A DNA stretch of 61,849 bases from Prosthecobacter gellanilyticus. Lineage in GTDB: Bacteria > Verrucomicrobiota > Verrucomicrobiia > Verrucomicrobiales > Verrucomicrobiaceae. This document shows, one piece after another, positions 51,001 through 58,659 of the stretch. A program made the translations under genes and the position numbers. Each line of letters opens with the position of its first letter. The stretch's first letter is position 1. The notes under the pieces were generated by a model, which saw nothing but the letters and a program-made list of their open reading frames with translations, searched no databases and was not told the origin of the DNA. The DNA lies in contig NZ_BKAG01000045.1 of NCBI RefSeq assembly GCF_007992435.1, positions 1 through 61,849 of the forward strand, read 5' to 3'.

Positions 51001-51235
51001 GCGCAAACTGGTGTTAGGCGAGCATGTGTTCCTGCTCATCGCCGGCCTGCTTCTCGGCGTCGTCTGCGCCCTTATCGCCGTCTGGCCCAGCGTGTCTCAG
51101 GGCGGCGGCGATCTGCCTGTCTGCTTCCTCGGCGCGCTTCTCGGCGGTGTCCTCATCTTCGGCCTTCTCACCTGCTGGCTCGCCGTCACCGGTGCCGTGC
51201 GTGGAAGACTGCTAGAAGCGATCCGGCGGGAATAG
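48008..51235 (+). CDS. FtsX-type ABC transporter permease, large
   Basis: With ATG 48008 (MTLSRFVLSSARHYWRGHLG) the product is 1,075 aa. It has an N-terminal transmembrane helix (LLLGAFLASAILSGSLLVGD), a large periplasmic domain, a first FtsX membrane unit around 485-620 (FIGLSMFLIAAALVFAALLF, GLLLALGWTTKQVRRALLGE), a middle part and a second FtsX unit around 955-1070 (GLMQALGFMPAALRKLVLGE). Double FtsX proteins of this kind work in lipoprotein or macrolide-type export with a separate ATPase. No ATPase gene adjoins it in the window, so the partner must be elsewhere. Confidence 0.92.
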   Translation: MTLSRFVLSSARHYWRGHLGLLLGAFLASAILSGSLLVGDSVRASLRRVAELRLGKVQSGLLGGDRWFTADLAKKAGSEPVIIAVGSTANANGKVRVNGTQVLGVDAGFWKLSTSGTPRTFGRGEVLVNEPLARKLSIKGGDTVIVRLERPSAISRDAPLSGSTNQDVSLRRQVAGIVSPEDFGAFQLIASQITPDTVFVGLEDLQNQIEMDGKVNAALSSQFSVPGSQLEQGKTLDDLGLKLTRVAGSQKEWEVSTSRVFMDHSLASKLLKREGSYGVLTYLVNGLKSAKGGTPYSMITAVDRIGGSAESGITISQWLAEDQSLAIGDEVEVFYFVVGLGRELKQESAKFKVRGILPMTDPEVTRAWTPEFPGVSDVDNCRDWEPGIPMDMKAIRDKDEKYWDDYKATPKGFISLAEGQKLWANRFGNLTGIRFADTGQDEAALKSELLATLQLADIGLTPRDFKKDADAAAKGSVDFGGLFIGLSMFLIAAALVFAALLFLFTLERRASQVGLLLALGWTTKQVRRALLGEAGVIAIIGSIVGLAGGVFYTKAALAGLSGAWSGASQGLPLIYSASIGTQIGAAVGSILIVLLTLWWASRKMFRAQTRDLLTGETDRALTSAPTVGKRRTIISVSLVVLAIGLVFGAKSAKAPEAVAGMFFGSGMMLMIAGLRLAGDWMRRDRGALAQTLTQIGRRNISRRPSRSLAVIGMMAGGIFLVTAVNAFRMSAGDVTKRDSGTGGFALIGESSLPIYEDLNTKAGIEAFGLDEELMKGVKIVPFRVREGDDASCLNLNRAQKPVLVGVNPALLDSRFRFAGGEGWNALSPTEHNEPGTRNPQAIADQATAMWGLGKGVGGTVDYQNAAGETFGMQISGLVGGSVLQGKMITSEAAFLKAYPDASGYRFFLIDAPADKVNEVSAHLTRQLEQRGLALEPAKQRLEAFLAVQNTYIGIFTILGGLGVLLGTAGLGVLVARHVLERRGELGLMQALGFMPAALRKLVLGEHVFLLIAGLLLGVVCALIAVWPSVSQGGGDLPVCFLGALLGGVLIFGLLTCWLAVTGAVRGRLLEAIRRE

Positions 51236-51258
51236 AGCCAGTGTGGAATGCCGGCCGC

Positions 51259-51765
51259 TTACGTGTTTGGATTGGCCTGCTTGATTGGAGTTCCAGGAGG
51301 AGGCTCATCGAAACTCTTCAGCCATTTTCTCCCGCCTGAGGAAAGCAGCAATTTTAGATAGGCCGCGCTTCTTTGAGGCGGGCAGGCTTCCACTGCGGCG
51401 ATGTATTCTGGCGGGGGCTGATACCAGTGTGCGCCGATGTAGTGCAGGATGTTCATCGGCGAGACGTAGATCCGATCACCGGCCGGAATGAACAACTCCG
51501 AGTTGGATGAGGAGCCACACTCATGATCTCCATGCCGGGCACTCGATCTGCCAAACTGGCAGAGGTCGCAGTCGTGAAATCCCGCGCAGGCGTAAGGCGG
51601 CCTCCACGCGGATCTGGCATGAGAAGACAGAGTATCAAAGAAGCTCTTGGACACCGATCCTTTCGGATAGTCCATATTCACGCTCAACCAGCCTATGGCG
51701 ATCAAGGACGACCCTTCAGAGAAAGGGACTGCCAGAGAGGAATCTCCATCGTTCAAGCCAGGCAT
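51259..51765 (-). CDS. Conserved hypothetical protein with CDLC motif
   Basis: The 168-aa protein has the layout of a recurrent bacterial family I know only as hypothetical: SSLIAIGWLSVNMDYPKGSV, then FFDTLSSHARSAWRP, the pair FHDCDLCQF, NSELFIPAGDRIYVSPMNIL, HYIGAHWYQPPPEYIAAVEA and CPPQRSAAYLKLL. The Cys pair and His-rich centre could bind metal. The start at 51765 keeps the conserved N-terminal block. It is convergent with the FtsX permease gene, only 23 bp apart. No role can be given. Confidence 0.7.
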   Translation of the reverse strand: MPGLNDGDSSLAVPFSEGSSLIAIGWLSVNMDYPKGSVSKSFFDTLSSHARSAWRPPYACAGFHDCDLCQFGRSSARHGDHECGSSSNSELFIPAGDRIYVSPMNILHYIGAHWYQPPPEYIAAVEACPPQRSAAYLKLLLSSGGRKWLKSFDEPPPGTPIKQANPNT

Positions 51766-51946
51766 AGATTAGGTGACATCAGGTCCGGAGCCAGTATGTG
51801 CGGGGAGATAACAGTCGGCCAGATGAAACACGACTCACTGAAGCTCGAAGCTCGTTTCCTGCGATTTTCCCGAAGTCGTGCAACTGCCCTGAAGAATGGC
51901 TCGCCAAGGGGCGTTCCTTCGTCTCCTAATCCCCTCTTGCCCAACC

Positions 51947-52756
51947 ATGAAACGCCTCCTGCTTCCCTTTTCCCTTCTTGCCGTCCTGGTCACCTGGACG
52001 GTGATCGCCGCTGACCCTGCCAAGCCTGCGCCGCTGAAGGTGCTCATGGTCACGGGCGGCTGCTGCCATGACTACGAGAACCAGAAGATGATCCTGGCCG
52101 AGGGCCTCAGCGCCCGCGCAAACGTGGAGTTCACCGTCGTCCACGAGGAAGGCCCCGAGGGCAAGAAGGACAAGACCCACCGCATCAGCATCTATGAAAA
52201 GGACGACTGGGCCAAGGGCTACGACCTCGTCCTGCATAACGAATGTTTCGGCGGCATCGAGGACGTCGCTTTCGTGGAGCGCATCGCCAAGGCGCATCGT
52301 GACGGCGTGCCTGCCGTGATGCTGCACTGCTCCACGCACAGCTACCGTGCCGCGAAGACCGATGAATGGCGCAAGTGCATCGGCCAGACCTCCATGAGCC
52401 ATGAGAAAAACCGCGATCTGCTGGTGAAAAACGTGGCCCCTGAGCATCCCGTGATGAAAGGCTTCCCAGCTGAGTGGCTGGATGCGAAGGACGAGCTCTA
52501 CAAGAATGAAAAGCTCTGGGAAAACTTCGTCCCGCTGGCCAAGGCCTACGGTGAAGAAACCAAGAAGGACCACTTCCTCATCTGGGTGAACACCTACGGC
52601 AACGCCAAGGTCTTCGGCACCACCATGGGCCACAACAACAGCACCATGGAAGACCCCGTTTTCCTGGATCTCGTCGCCCGCGGTCTCCTCTGGGCCACTG
52701 GCAAGCTGGGTGAGGATGGCAAGCCCGCGGCTGGCTACGGCCCCGTGCAGAAGTAA
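51947..52756 (+). CDS. ThuA-domain secreted protein, second copy
   Basis: ATG 51947 gives 269 aa with a clear signal peptide (MKRLLLPFSLLAVLVTWTVI). The ThuA domain follows at once: PLKVLMVTGGCCHDYENQKM, GYDLVLHNECFGG, GVPAVMLHCSTHSYR, LDAKDELYKN and FGTTMGHNNSTMEDP. This is a closer match to the ThuA consensus than the protein at 2363-3406, with which it shares only the fold. Roles in sugar use are inferred for the family. It is monocistronic with a strong terminator. Confidence 0.93.
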   Translation: MKRLLLPFSLLAVLVTWTVIAADPAKPAPLKVLMVTGGCCHDYENQKMILAEGLSARANVEFTVVHEEGPEGKKDKTHRISIYEKDDWAKGYDLVLHNECFGGIEDVAFVERIAKAHRDGVPAVMLHCSTHSYRAAKTDEWRKCIGQTSMSHEKNRDLLVKNVAPEHPVMKGFPAEWLDAKDELYKNEKLWENFVPLAKAYGEETKKDHFLIWVNTYGNAKVFGTTMGHNNSTMEDPVFLDLVARGLLWATGKLGEDGKPAAGYGPVQK

Positions 52757-52784
52757 GTCTCCTTCATCCATCCACTTCATGGAG

Positions 52785-52813
52785 AGCACCCGGAGTCATC
52801 CGGGTGCTTTTTT
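52785..52813 (+). terminator. Rho-independent terminator of the second ThuA gene
   Basis: Perfect 9-bp stem AGCACCCGG / CCGGGTGCT (52785-52793, 52800-52808) with a 6-nt loop and TTTTTT, 28 bp after the stop. Confidence 0.93.
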
Positions 52814-52888
52814 ATACCCCCGCGGAAAGCCTCATAGTTTTACCCGTCACGCCATTGCATGTGCGCGGTGCTTGGTATCATGCACCTC

Positions 52889-53272
52889 ATGCTGAACTTC
52901 GAATCCCGGGAAAGCCCCCTGGCGCCGAACCATGTGTTTGCCTGGCGTTTTTTGAAATTCTTGTTAGGCGCGCTGGCGCTCGGCGGCTTTGCCCTGGGCA
53001 TCGGGGTGCTCGGTTATCATTACATCGCCGCGTTCTCCTGGGTGGACTCGCTTTTGAATGCCTCCATGATCCTCGGCGGCATGGGTCCCATGGGCGAGCT
53101 GCCATGTGATGAGGCCAAGATCTTCGCCAGCGCGTATGCTCTGTTCAGCGGGCTGATCTTCATCACCGTGACCGGCATTGTGCTCACTCCCCTGGCGCAC
53201 CGTGTGCTGCATCACTTCCACCTCGATGACGACGACGAGCCCGAAAACAACAACGACAAACCTTCCTCATGA
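52889..53272 (+). CDS. Hypothetical three-helix membrane protein
   Basis: Starts at 52859, 52880 or 52889 are possible; I use 52889 (MLNFESRESPLAPNHVFAWR), giving 127 aa. Three hydrophobic stretches follow (LKFLLGALALGGFALGIGV, SLLNASMILGGMGPMG, YALFSGLIFITVTGIVLTPL) and an acidic, Asn-rich tail (LDDDDEPENNNDKPSS). The segment LNASMILGGMGP is found in conserved hypothetical membrane proteins. The stop overlaps the next gene (ATGA), so both are translated together. Confidence 0.72.
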   Translation: MLNFESRESPLAPNHVFAWRFLKFLLGALALGGFALGIGVLGYHYIAAFSWVDSLLNASMILGGMGPMGELPCDEAKIFASAYALFSGLIFITVTGIVLTPLAHRVLHHFHLDDDDEPENNNDKPSS

Positions 53273-53643
53273 GCTCTTCCTCCGAACGCGTGGTCATCGT
53301 CGGTGCCAGTGACAAGCCTGATCGCTATGCTCACAAAGCCCAACTGCTGCTGAGCCAGCATGGCCATGAAGTAGTGCCCGTGCATCCGAGGTTGGAAAGC
53401 ATCGAAGGCGTGCCCGTGGTAGCGGATCTCACGCAGATCACGGGCACCGTGGACACGGTGACCATGTATGTCGGACCGGCGATCTCCCAGGGCCTCGGAG
53501 ACAAGCTCGTCACCGTGAAGCCGAAGCGCGTCATTTTCAATCCAGGCTCAGAGAATGCCGAACTCGAGGACAAGCTCTCCCAAGCAGGTATTGAGGTCGA
53601 AGAGGCCTGCACGCTCGTGTTGCTACGCACCGGGCAGTTTTGA
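53269..53643 (+). CDS. CoA-binding domain protein (YccU-like)
   Basis: The 124-aa protein is a single CoA_binding_2 Rossmann domain: RVVIVGASDKPDRYAHKAQL, VVPVHPRLESIEGVPVVADL, VTMYVGPAISQGLGDKLVTV, VIFNPGSENAELEDKLSQAG and ACTLVLLRTGQF. These are the usual positions for CoA contact, as in YccU/succinyl-CoA-synthetase alpha N-terminal domains. The function is unknown beyond CoA binding. It is coupled by ATGA to the upstream membrane protein gene. Confidence 0.9.
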   Translation: MSSSSERVVIVGASDKPDRYAHKAQLLLSQHGHEVVPVHPRLESIEGVPVVADLTQITGTVDTVTMYVGPAISQGLGDKLVTVKPKRVIFNPGSENAELEDKLSQAGIEVEEACTLVLLRTGQF

Positions 53644-53672
53644 CACTCGGAGCCACCAGTAGGCCTCACCAA

Positions 53673-53722
53673 ATACGACAAGTGTCGTATTTCATACTGG
53701 ACAAATCCGACATTTGTCGTCA
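53673..53722. promoter_or_regulatory. Two BlaI-type operators
   Basis: ATACGACAAGTGTCGTAT (53673-53690) is a perfect palindrome. CGACATTTGTCG (53708-53719) has the same half site (CGACA / TGTCG) 33 bp on. Both carry the ACA-NN-TGT core known from BlaI/MecI operators and lie just upstream of the blaI-like gene. Confidence 0.82.
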
Positions 53723-53734
53723 ATCTGATGAAAT

Positions 53735-54142
53735 ATGGCCCGAAAATCACTGCCGCCCCTTTCCGCCGCCGAGCAGGCGCTGATGGACATTCTTTGGAAA
53801 AAGCACCCTGCCTCTGTGCTTGAGCTTCTGGAAGGTGTGAACCAGGGGCGACCTGAGCCGGTGACACGAAACACGCTGCAGACCCAGCTCACCCGGCTGG
53901 AAACCAAGGGCTGGATCAAGCGCGATGACTCCAGCCGCACTCATGCTTACACGCCGGCCGTGCAGGAGCAGCCTGGCCGCAACAGCGTGCTGAAGGAGCT
54001 GAAGCAGCGCTTCTTTGGCGGCAGCAGCCTGGCCCTGGTGCGCTGCCTGGTGGAGAGCGGCGAGATCAGCGAAAGCGAGCTCGCGGAACTGCGCAAGCTG
54101 GTGAAGGGCGGCAAACCCGGCGGGAAAGGAGGCGAGTCGTGA
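53735..54142 (+). CDS. BlaI/MecI/CopY family repressor
   Basis: The 135-aa regulator has a winged-helix domain (LSAAEQALMDILWKKHPASV, EPVTRNTLQTQLTRLETKGW) and the C-terminal dimer helices with SLALVRCLVESGEISESELA. BlaI-type repressors are cleaved by their M56 partner protease. That partner gene overlaps directly (ATGA at 54139), and two matching operators lie in front. Autoregulation of the two-gene operon is therefore likely. Since the M56 gene is interrupted, derepression may be impaired. Confidence 0.92.
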   Translation: MARKSLPPLSAAEQALMDILWKKHPASVLELLEGVNQGRPEPVTRNTLQTQLTRLETKGWIKRDDSSRTHAYTPAVQEQPGRNSVLKELKQRFFGGSSLALVRCLVESGEISESELAELRKLVKGGKPGGKGGES

Positions 54143-54957
54143 ATGCGGACTCTGTCTTTCTCATCAACTTTGCCCTTCATAGTCTCATTCTTGGTTCGGC
54201 AGGATGGGGTGTGACTTTGCTGCTTCGTGATCCCCTCTGCCGGAGCGCTGCAGCCGGGATCGCGCTGGCTTTCTGTGTGATCGGGCCTTCCGTGATCTCC
54301 GAGTGGTCGTACCCTTACATGGGCAAGGCACCTCTGCTCACCGCCGTGCGTGAGACACTGGAGACGGACTGGCGCATCGTGGTGCCTGCGGTTGAGAGCA
54401 CGACCGCAGCAAAGCCAGTCACCGCCAGTCCCGTATCATCACCTATGCCGAAGCCCGCTTGGAGCATCGATGACCTAGTGCATGCCCTGCGCTACCTCTT
54501 CTGGATCGGATTGATCACCCTGCTGCTGCGCCATTTTTGGCGGACGGCACGGGTGCTGCGCTGGAGCCTGACCTTGCGTCGACCTAACGAAATGGAAGTC
54601 TCGTCTCTGCCATCCGGCATGGATGCAAGCCGCTTGCGGGTCTTTGAACGTGAAGGATCGCCCTGTGCGGTGGGCTGGCTGAGGCCGGTCATTGCCGTGC
54701 CCGCTTCCGCATTTCAAACACTGACATCCACGGAATGGCGATGGATGATGGGCCATGAGCAGGAGCATCTGCGCATGGGAGACACCCTTCACTCCTGGAT
54801 TCAGGAGTGCCTGCGCGCCTTTCTCTGGTGGAACCCTTTTGCCCATCTGCTGATGGAATGCCACGCGCGTGCTCGTGAGGAGGTCTGTGATGCCGCCGCC
54901 CTGCGCCACAGCGAAAGCCGCGATCACCGCGCGTATGCAGACTTCCTGCTCATGTGA
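54139..54957 (+). CDS. M56 (BlaR1-type) membrane metallopeptidase, N-terminal part before an in-frame TGA
   Basis: The 272-aa product has hydrophobic helices (FALHSLILGSAGWGVTLLL, GIALAFCVIGPSVI, YLFWIGLITLLLRHFW) and the zinc-protease motif WMMGHEQEHLRMGD (HExxH near 213) plus EVCDAAALRH, as in BlaR1/MecR1. It ends abruptly at AYADFLLM-stop (TGA 54955-54957). The same frame continues with AQPRLHAGCVTPMAHSLPAR, which is typical M56 sequence, so a TGG-to-TGA change is the simplest explanation. It overlaps the blaI-like gene by ATGA. Confidence 0.85.
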   Translation: MNADSVFLINFALHSLILGSAGWGVTLLLRDPLCRSAAAGIALAFCVIGPSVISEWSYPYMGKAPLLTAVRETLETDWRIVVPAVESTTAAKPVTASPVSSPMPKPAWSIDDLVHALRYLFWIGLITLLLRHFWRTARVLRWSLTLRRPNEMEVSSLPSGMDASRLRVFEREGSPCAVGWLRPVIAVPASAFQTLTSTEWRWMMGHEQEHLRMGDTLHSWIQECLRAFLWWNPFAHLLMECHARAREEVCDAAALRHSESRDHRAYADFLLM

Positions 54958-54993
54958 GCCCAGCCTCGTCTCCATGCAGGCTGCGTCACACCT

Positions 54994-56226
54994 ATGGCCC
55001 ATTCCCTTCCTGCTCGTCGGTTGAAAGCACGCATCGTCGCGCTCATGCAAGCACGCGGCGTGCGGCAGAGACTGGGCGCTGCCTTCTGCCTGTGCTGTGC
55101 CGTGCTGGCTCTGCTGCTGCCCATGATCGCCGCCTCTTTTGGCATTGCGAGAGCCTCGGCAGCAGATGTGCCTGCCGCTGTGCCAGCCAGGACCGCCACC
55201 ACCAAAAAACACGCATCGATCCTTCTGACCCAAAAAGTCATTCGAGCGAACGTGTTTCTTCACAGTGACCGCAGGATTCTCCAGCCTCATGAGGTCACCA
55301 CCTTCCTCGGTGATTTTTCGCGCATGAAGGAGGCCGAGCTTCTCGGAGCCCCGAATCTGACAACCTCGCTGAAACAACGAGAAGTCATGGGCCTGCATGA
55401 GCTGAAACCCGGATCACAGGAGGAGCTGGCCGGTGTGCGCACCAGCATCGTGGCTTCAGATGTGAACCAAGGCAGGGTCGTCATCGAGACCACGGTCGAG
55501 CTGGGCATTGAAGAAGGGCCTCTGAAGGCAGGTCCGCCAACGCTGGGTGAGATTCACTGGGACCGCGTGAAACGGTATGAGGTGAGCGCCATGGCGGAAC
55601 TGGCCACGAACGAAGGTCTCATCATCCACCTGAAGACTGCGGAAAAGCCTGTCACGATCCTGCTCGTGGCACGGGCGATTGAATCCAACTCATTGGCGGG
55701 GGTCAATCAGTTCAGCGAATATGAAAAATCAGCCACCGGGAACCAGGTGCGCCTGAGTTTGTACGGCTCCCTGATCTTCAGCCGTGAGGAGATCCAGAAG
55801 CAGCTGGAGGAGACCCAGGCGGCAAGCGCCAGGATCAAGGCCGCGAAAGACCCCAAGGCCATTCGAGAGATGCTGGACTACTTCCAATCTCGCAGGGTGA
55901 GCTACTCACAGCCTCCGCCGCAGATCGTCACCATCGGTGACTCGGCGGTGTTCCAGACAAAGCTTGGCGAATGGCGGCTCACGCCGACCCTGCGGAAGGG
56001 TGACGATACCCTTTTGATCCGTGTGGAGCCGCTGAATGAAATCCCGCCTGCAGGCCAGGTGCGGTTTTCGACCCTGGGCAGTAAAACCGAGTTTTTGACA
56101 GGGCCGGACATGAACCAGGAAATGGCGGGGAAAAGCATGCTCACCCTGTATCCCGAAAAGCCTTCCGAAGGTTTCGGGGAACGTGTCTCTGTCAGAGCCG
56201 AGCGTGTGATGAAAATGACCGAGTAA
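54994..56226 (+). CDS. C-terminal part of the interrupted M56 gene with a periplasmic domain
   Basis: The frame is identical to that of 54139-54957; this 410-aa part would be read only if re-initiation occurs at ATG 54994 or the TGA is suppressed. It begins SLPARRLKARIVALMQARGV, a segment that in M56 proteins follows the protease domain, then a transmembrane helix (FCLCCAVLALLLPMIAASFG). The rest is a periplasmic region with two secretin-like stretches (LLGAPNLTTSLKQREVMGLH, VSYSQPPPQIVTIGDSAVFQ). It could be a dead remnant or a separately translated protein. Confidence 0.7.
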   Translation: MAHSLPARRLKARIVALMQARGVRQRLGAAFCLCCAVLALLLPMIAASFGIARASAADVPAAVPARTATTKKHASILLTQKVIRANVFLHSDRRILQPHEVTTFLGDFSRMKEAELLGAPNLTTSLKQREVMGLHELKPGSQEELAGVRTSIVASDVNQGRVVIETTVELGIEEGPLKAGPPTLGEIHWDRVKRYEVSAMAELATNEGLIIHLKTAEKPVTILLVARAIESNSLAGVNQFSEYEKSATGNQVRLSLYGSLIFSREEIQKQLEETQAASARIKAAKDPKAIREMLDYFQSRRVSYSQPPPQIVTIGDSAVFQTKLGEWRLTPTLRKGDDTLLIRVEPLNEIPPAGQVRFSTLGSKTEFLTGPDMNQEMAGKSMLTLYPEKPSEGFGERVSVRAERVMKMTE

Positions 56227-56234
56227 GAGGCCCC

Positions 56235-57014
56235 TCAATCAAACACGAAGGGAATGTTCTGCGCCTTCATCATGTCCCTTTCCTTGGCGAGGTACTTGTC
56301 CGCGAGCTTCGCAAAGGCGCCGTCCTTCTTCATCTGGGCGATGGTTTCATTCACCTTCGCCTTCAGATCATCACGACCTTTCTTGAGGCCCACGGCCCAC
56401 ACTTCCTCACGCAGCGGCGCCAGCAACGCGCGGGTTTGCTGCGGATGCTGCGCGTGGTAGTTCATCACGCTGACCTGATCATACACCCAGGCATCCACGG
56501 TGCCGTTCACCACCTCCAGCACACAGGCGGCATCGGTGTCCAGAGCCACGAGCTTGGCATCCTTCAGATACTCACGGCACCACTGCTCACCGGTGGTGGC
56601 GATGCGCACGGCCAGCTTTCGCCCCGGTGCCTTCAGATCTTCCGCAGACTGCACGGTGGAGTTCTTCGCCACCAGGATGGAGAGACCCGTCTTCACATAA
56701 GGGTCGGAGAAATCGATCGACTGGCGGCGCTGCTCACTCGCCGTGACGGAGGAGATGATGAGATCGATCTGACCCGTCTGCAGTGCGGGGATGAGGCCGT
56801 CAAAGTTCATGTTCCGGTACTCCACCGGCTTGCCCAGCTTCTTGGCGATCTCATCGCCAATGGCCACACTCACGCCGCTGAACTTGCCCTGCTCATCCAT
56901 GAACTCAAACGGCGGATACGTGGCATCCGTGCCGATCACGAGGACATCACGCTTGGCGCAGCCGATGAAAAGCAGCGGCGCGAGGAGGCAGAGCAGGCGG
57001 CGGGAGAGTATCAT
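56235..57014 (-). CDS. Amino-acid-type ABC transporter substrate-binding lipoprotein
   Basis: ATG 57014 (MILSRRLLCLLAPLLFIGC) gives 259 aa with a lipobox LFIGC, so the protein is lipid-anchored. The SBP_bac_3 domain follows: LVIGTDATYPPFEFMDEQGK, YRNMNFDGLIPALQTGQIDL, IISSVTASEQRRQSIDFSDP, YVKTGLSILVAKN and AAACVLEVVNGTVDAWVYDQ-like segments (here DTDAACVLEV). It binds polar amino acids or related ligands. No permease or ATPase gene adjoins it. It is convergent with the M56 remnant, 8 bp apart. Confidence 0.92.
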   Translation of the reverse strand: MILSRRLLCLLAPLLFIGCAKRDVLVIGTDATYPPFEFMDEQGKFSGVSVAIGDEIAKKLGKPVEYRNMNFDGLIPALQTGQIDLIISSVTASEQRRQSIDFSDPYVKTGLSILVAKNSTVQSAEDLKAPGRKLAVRIATTGEQWCREYLKDAKLVALDTDAACVLEVVNGTVDAWVYDQVSVMNYHAQHPQQTRALLAPLREEVWAVGLKKGRDDLKAKVNETIAQMKKDGAFAKLADKYLAKERDMMKAQNIPFVFD

Positions 57015-57051
57015 GGCAGCAGTGTGATACGGCGCTGCCAAAAAGGAAGTC

Positions 57052-57936
57052 TCAAGCAAGTGTAGAGAGCACTTTCTGCATGCGCTTCTGAAAGGCCTCG
57101 GCACGGCGCTCCTGGTGCAGCGCCTCCAGCAGGGAGATGTAGTCTCCGCCCACCGCCTCATAACTCGAGGCCTTCTCCTTCACATTCTCTTCGAGGATGC
57201 GCAGCGCACGCTCGAAATCCAGCAGCGCGCTCATGTTGTCCCCCACCTCATGGCGTGCGGTGGCGATGTTGCTCAGGGACTGGGCTACATCCGTGTGATC
57301 CGGCCCCAGGATCTTCTCGCGAATGATCAGGCCTTCCTTGAACATCTTCAGTGCCTCATCCGCAAAACCCGCCGTGTAGTACAGACTGCCGATGTTGTTG
57401 TAAACAGATGCCACCGCCTCAGATTCGCGGCCCATGCGCAGCTCGATGGTCTCCAGCGATCTCAGATAATGCTGCTCGGCGAGGGCGAACTTGCCCAGGC
57501 CCTTGTAGATCATGGCCAGATTGTTCCGCAGCTGCGCGGCCGTGACATCGTCCGGAGGCGTCAGCGCCTCAAAATCCGCTGCTGCCTGCTCATAGACCGG
57601 CGCGGCATCCGCCTCGCGTTGGTTGAAGTCCAGCAGCGTGGCCAGCTGCATGCGCAGCCGTGCCCGCTCACCCAGCAGATCAGGGCGGTCTCCGGCCAGT
57701 TCCAATCCCTCACGATAGCTCGCCTCCGCGCCGACGATCTGCTCCATCTCCCGCTGCACATCTCCCAGCGTGTGGAGCGCCTGGCAGATCCGGGTGTTTC
57801 GCTCATCGCCTTCCGCACCTTCATTCCGCGCCTCCACCAGGGCTGCGGTGGCCGCCTTGAGGGCTTCGTCATGCCTGCCCTCGGCGAGCAGACTCAGCAC
57901 TGGCTGGGTGGGGATGGGGTTGGCGGTATCGGACAC
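57052..57936 (-). CDS. Tetratricopeptide repeat protein
   Basis: The 294-aa protein is built of TPR/kinesin-light-chain-type units: AEASYREGLELAGDRPD, ALAEQHYLRSLETIELRMGR, VYNNIGSLYYTAGFADEALK, MFKEGLIIREKILGPDHTDV, AQSLSNIATARHEVGDNMSA and LLDFERALRILEENVKEKAS, with the spacing of about 42 residues typical of NB-ARC-linked or scaffold TPRs. No catalytic domain or signal is seen, so a cytoplasmic protein-protein interaction role is likely. It is 37 bp upstream of the lipoprotein gene on the same strand. Confidence 0.85.
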   Translation of the reverse strand: MSDTANPIPTQPVLSLLAEGRHDEALKAATAALVEARNEGAEGDERNTRICQALHTLGDVQREMEQIVGAEASYREGLELAGDRPDLLGERARLRMQLATLLDFNQREADAAPVYEQAAADFEALTPPDDVTAAQLRNNLAMIYKGLGKFALAEQHYLRSLETIELRMGRESEAVASVYNNIGSLYYTAGFADEALKMFKEGLIIREKILGPDHTDVAQSLSNIATARHEVGDNMSALLDFERALRILEENVKEKASSYEAVGGDYISLLEALHQERRAEAFQKRMQKVLSTLA

Positions 57937-58028
57937 GGGGGGCTAAAAGGGTTGAGACTCTCTAGTCCACCATCGCGGCGGCTCCCGCCCGCCAGCAAGT
58001 GAAAAACATGTCTCTCCTGTGGCGGTGA

Positions 58029-58628
58029 TCACTCCTCGGAAGGTCCGGTTTCTGGACCCGCAGGACGGCTCTGCCCCTTCCGGCTGGAGATCCAGTCCAG
58101 CACCTGCCGCCTCTGCACCGGCAGACGCTTGTGAAAATTGTCCTCGATCGCGTGGGCCGAGGCACCACGAGCGGCCCCACCCTCCCCCACCAGGCCGAGA
58201 TCCTCCGCCAGCCGCAGTTCAAAGCGCTCAATCAAGGCCGCGCTCGGATCATGGTCGCAGAGATAGTCCAGCGCCTTCACCAGCAGCGCATGGATCTCCG
58301 GCAGCGGCGCATGCGGCTCTGCCACCAGCTCCACCAGCTTTACGAGATACGTCGCCGCCAGCACGCGGCCATAGCTCTGGCGCAGACCGAGGCGCGGATT
58401 CGTCCAGTGCGCATCAGAAAGCGTGTGCAGATCACCCACCTTCGCGTGTGTGTAGCTGATCTCCGCGGAGACAAACAGGTCCAGCAGGCCCGAGAACGGT
58501 GACTTTGGCCGCAGCGCACCTTTGGCGATGGTTTTGAAAAGCCCCTGCTCCGCGCTGCACCAGGAGACGATCAGCGTCGTCTCCGAGTAGCGGATGCGGT
58601 TGATGAGGATGGCTTCCGTCTTTTCCAC
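58029..58628 (-). CDS. recO: DNA repair protein RecO
   Basis: RecO anneals SSB-coated DNA and helps RecR load RecA. The OB-fold N-terminus reads EKTEAILINRIRYSETTLIV, followed by GLFKTIAKGALRPKSPFSGL and LDLFVSAEISYTHAKVGDLH. The C-terminal helical part has YGRVLAATYLVKLVELVAEP and ALIERFELRLAEDLGL. The zinc cysteines of other RecO proteins are missing. I take GTG 58628 (199 aa) because the 22 codons before it, from ATG 58694, overlap the upstream gene's end and are not RecO-like; the longer start remains possible. Confidence 0.87.
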   Translation of the reverse strand: MEKTEAILINRIRYSETTLIVSWCSAEQGLFKTIAKGALRPKSPFSGLLDLFVSAEISYTHAKVGDLHTLSDAHWTNPRLGLRQSYGRVLAATYLVKLVELVAEPHAPLPEIHALLVKALDYLCDHDPSAALIERFELRLAEDLGLVGEGGAARGASAHAIEDNFHKRLPVQRRQVLDWISSRKGQSRPAGPETGPSEE

Positions 58629-58659
58629 ATGCACTGAGTGTGCCTGACGTGCGCCCACC

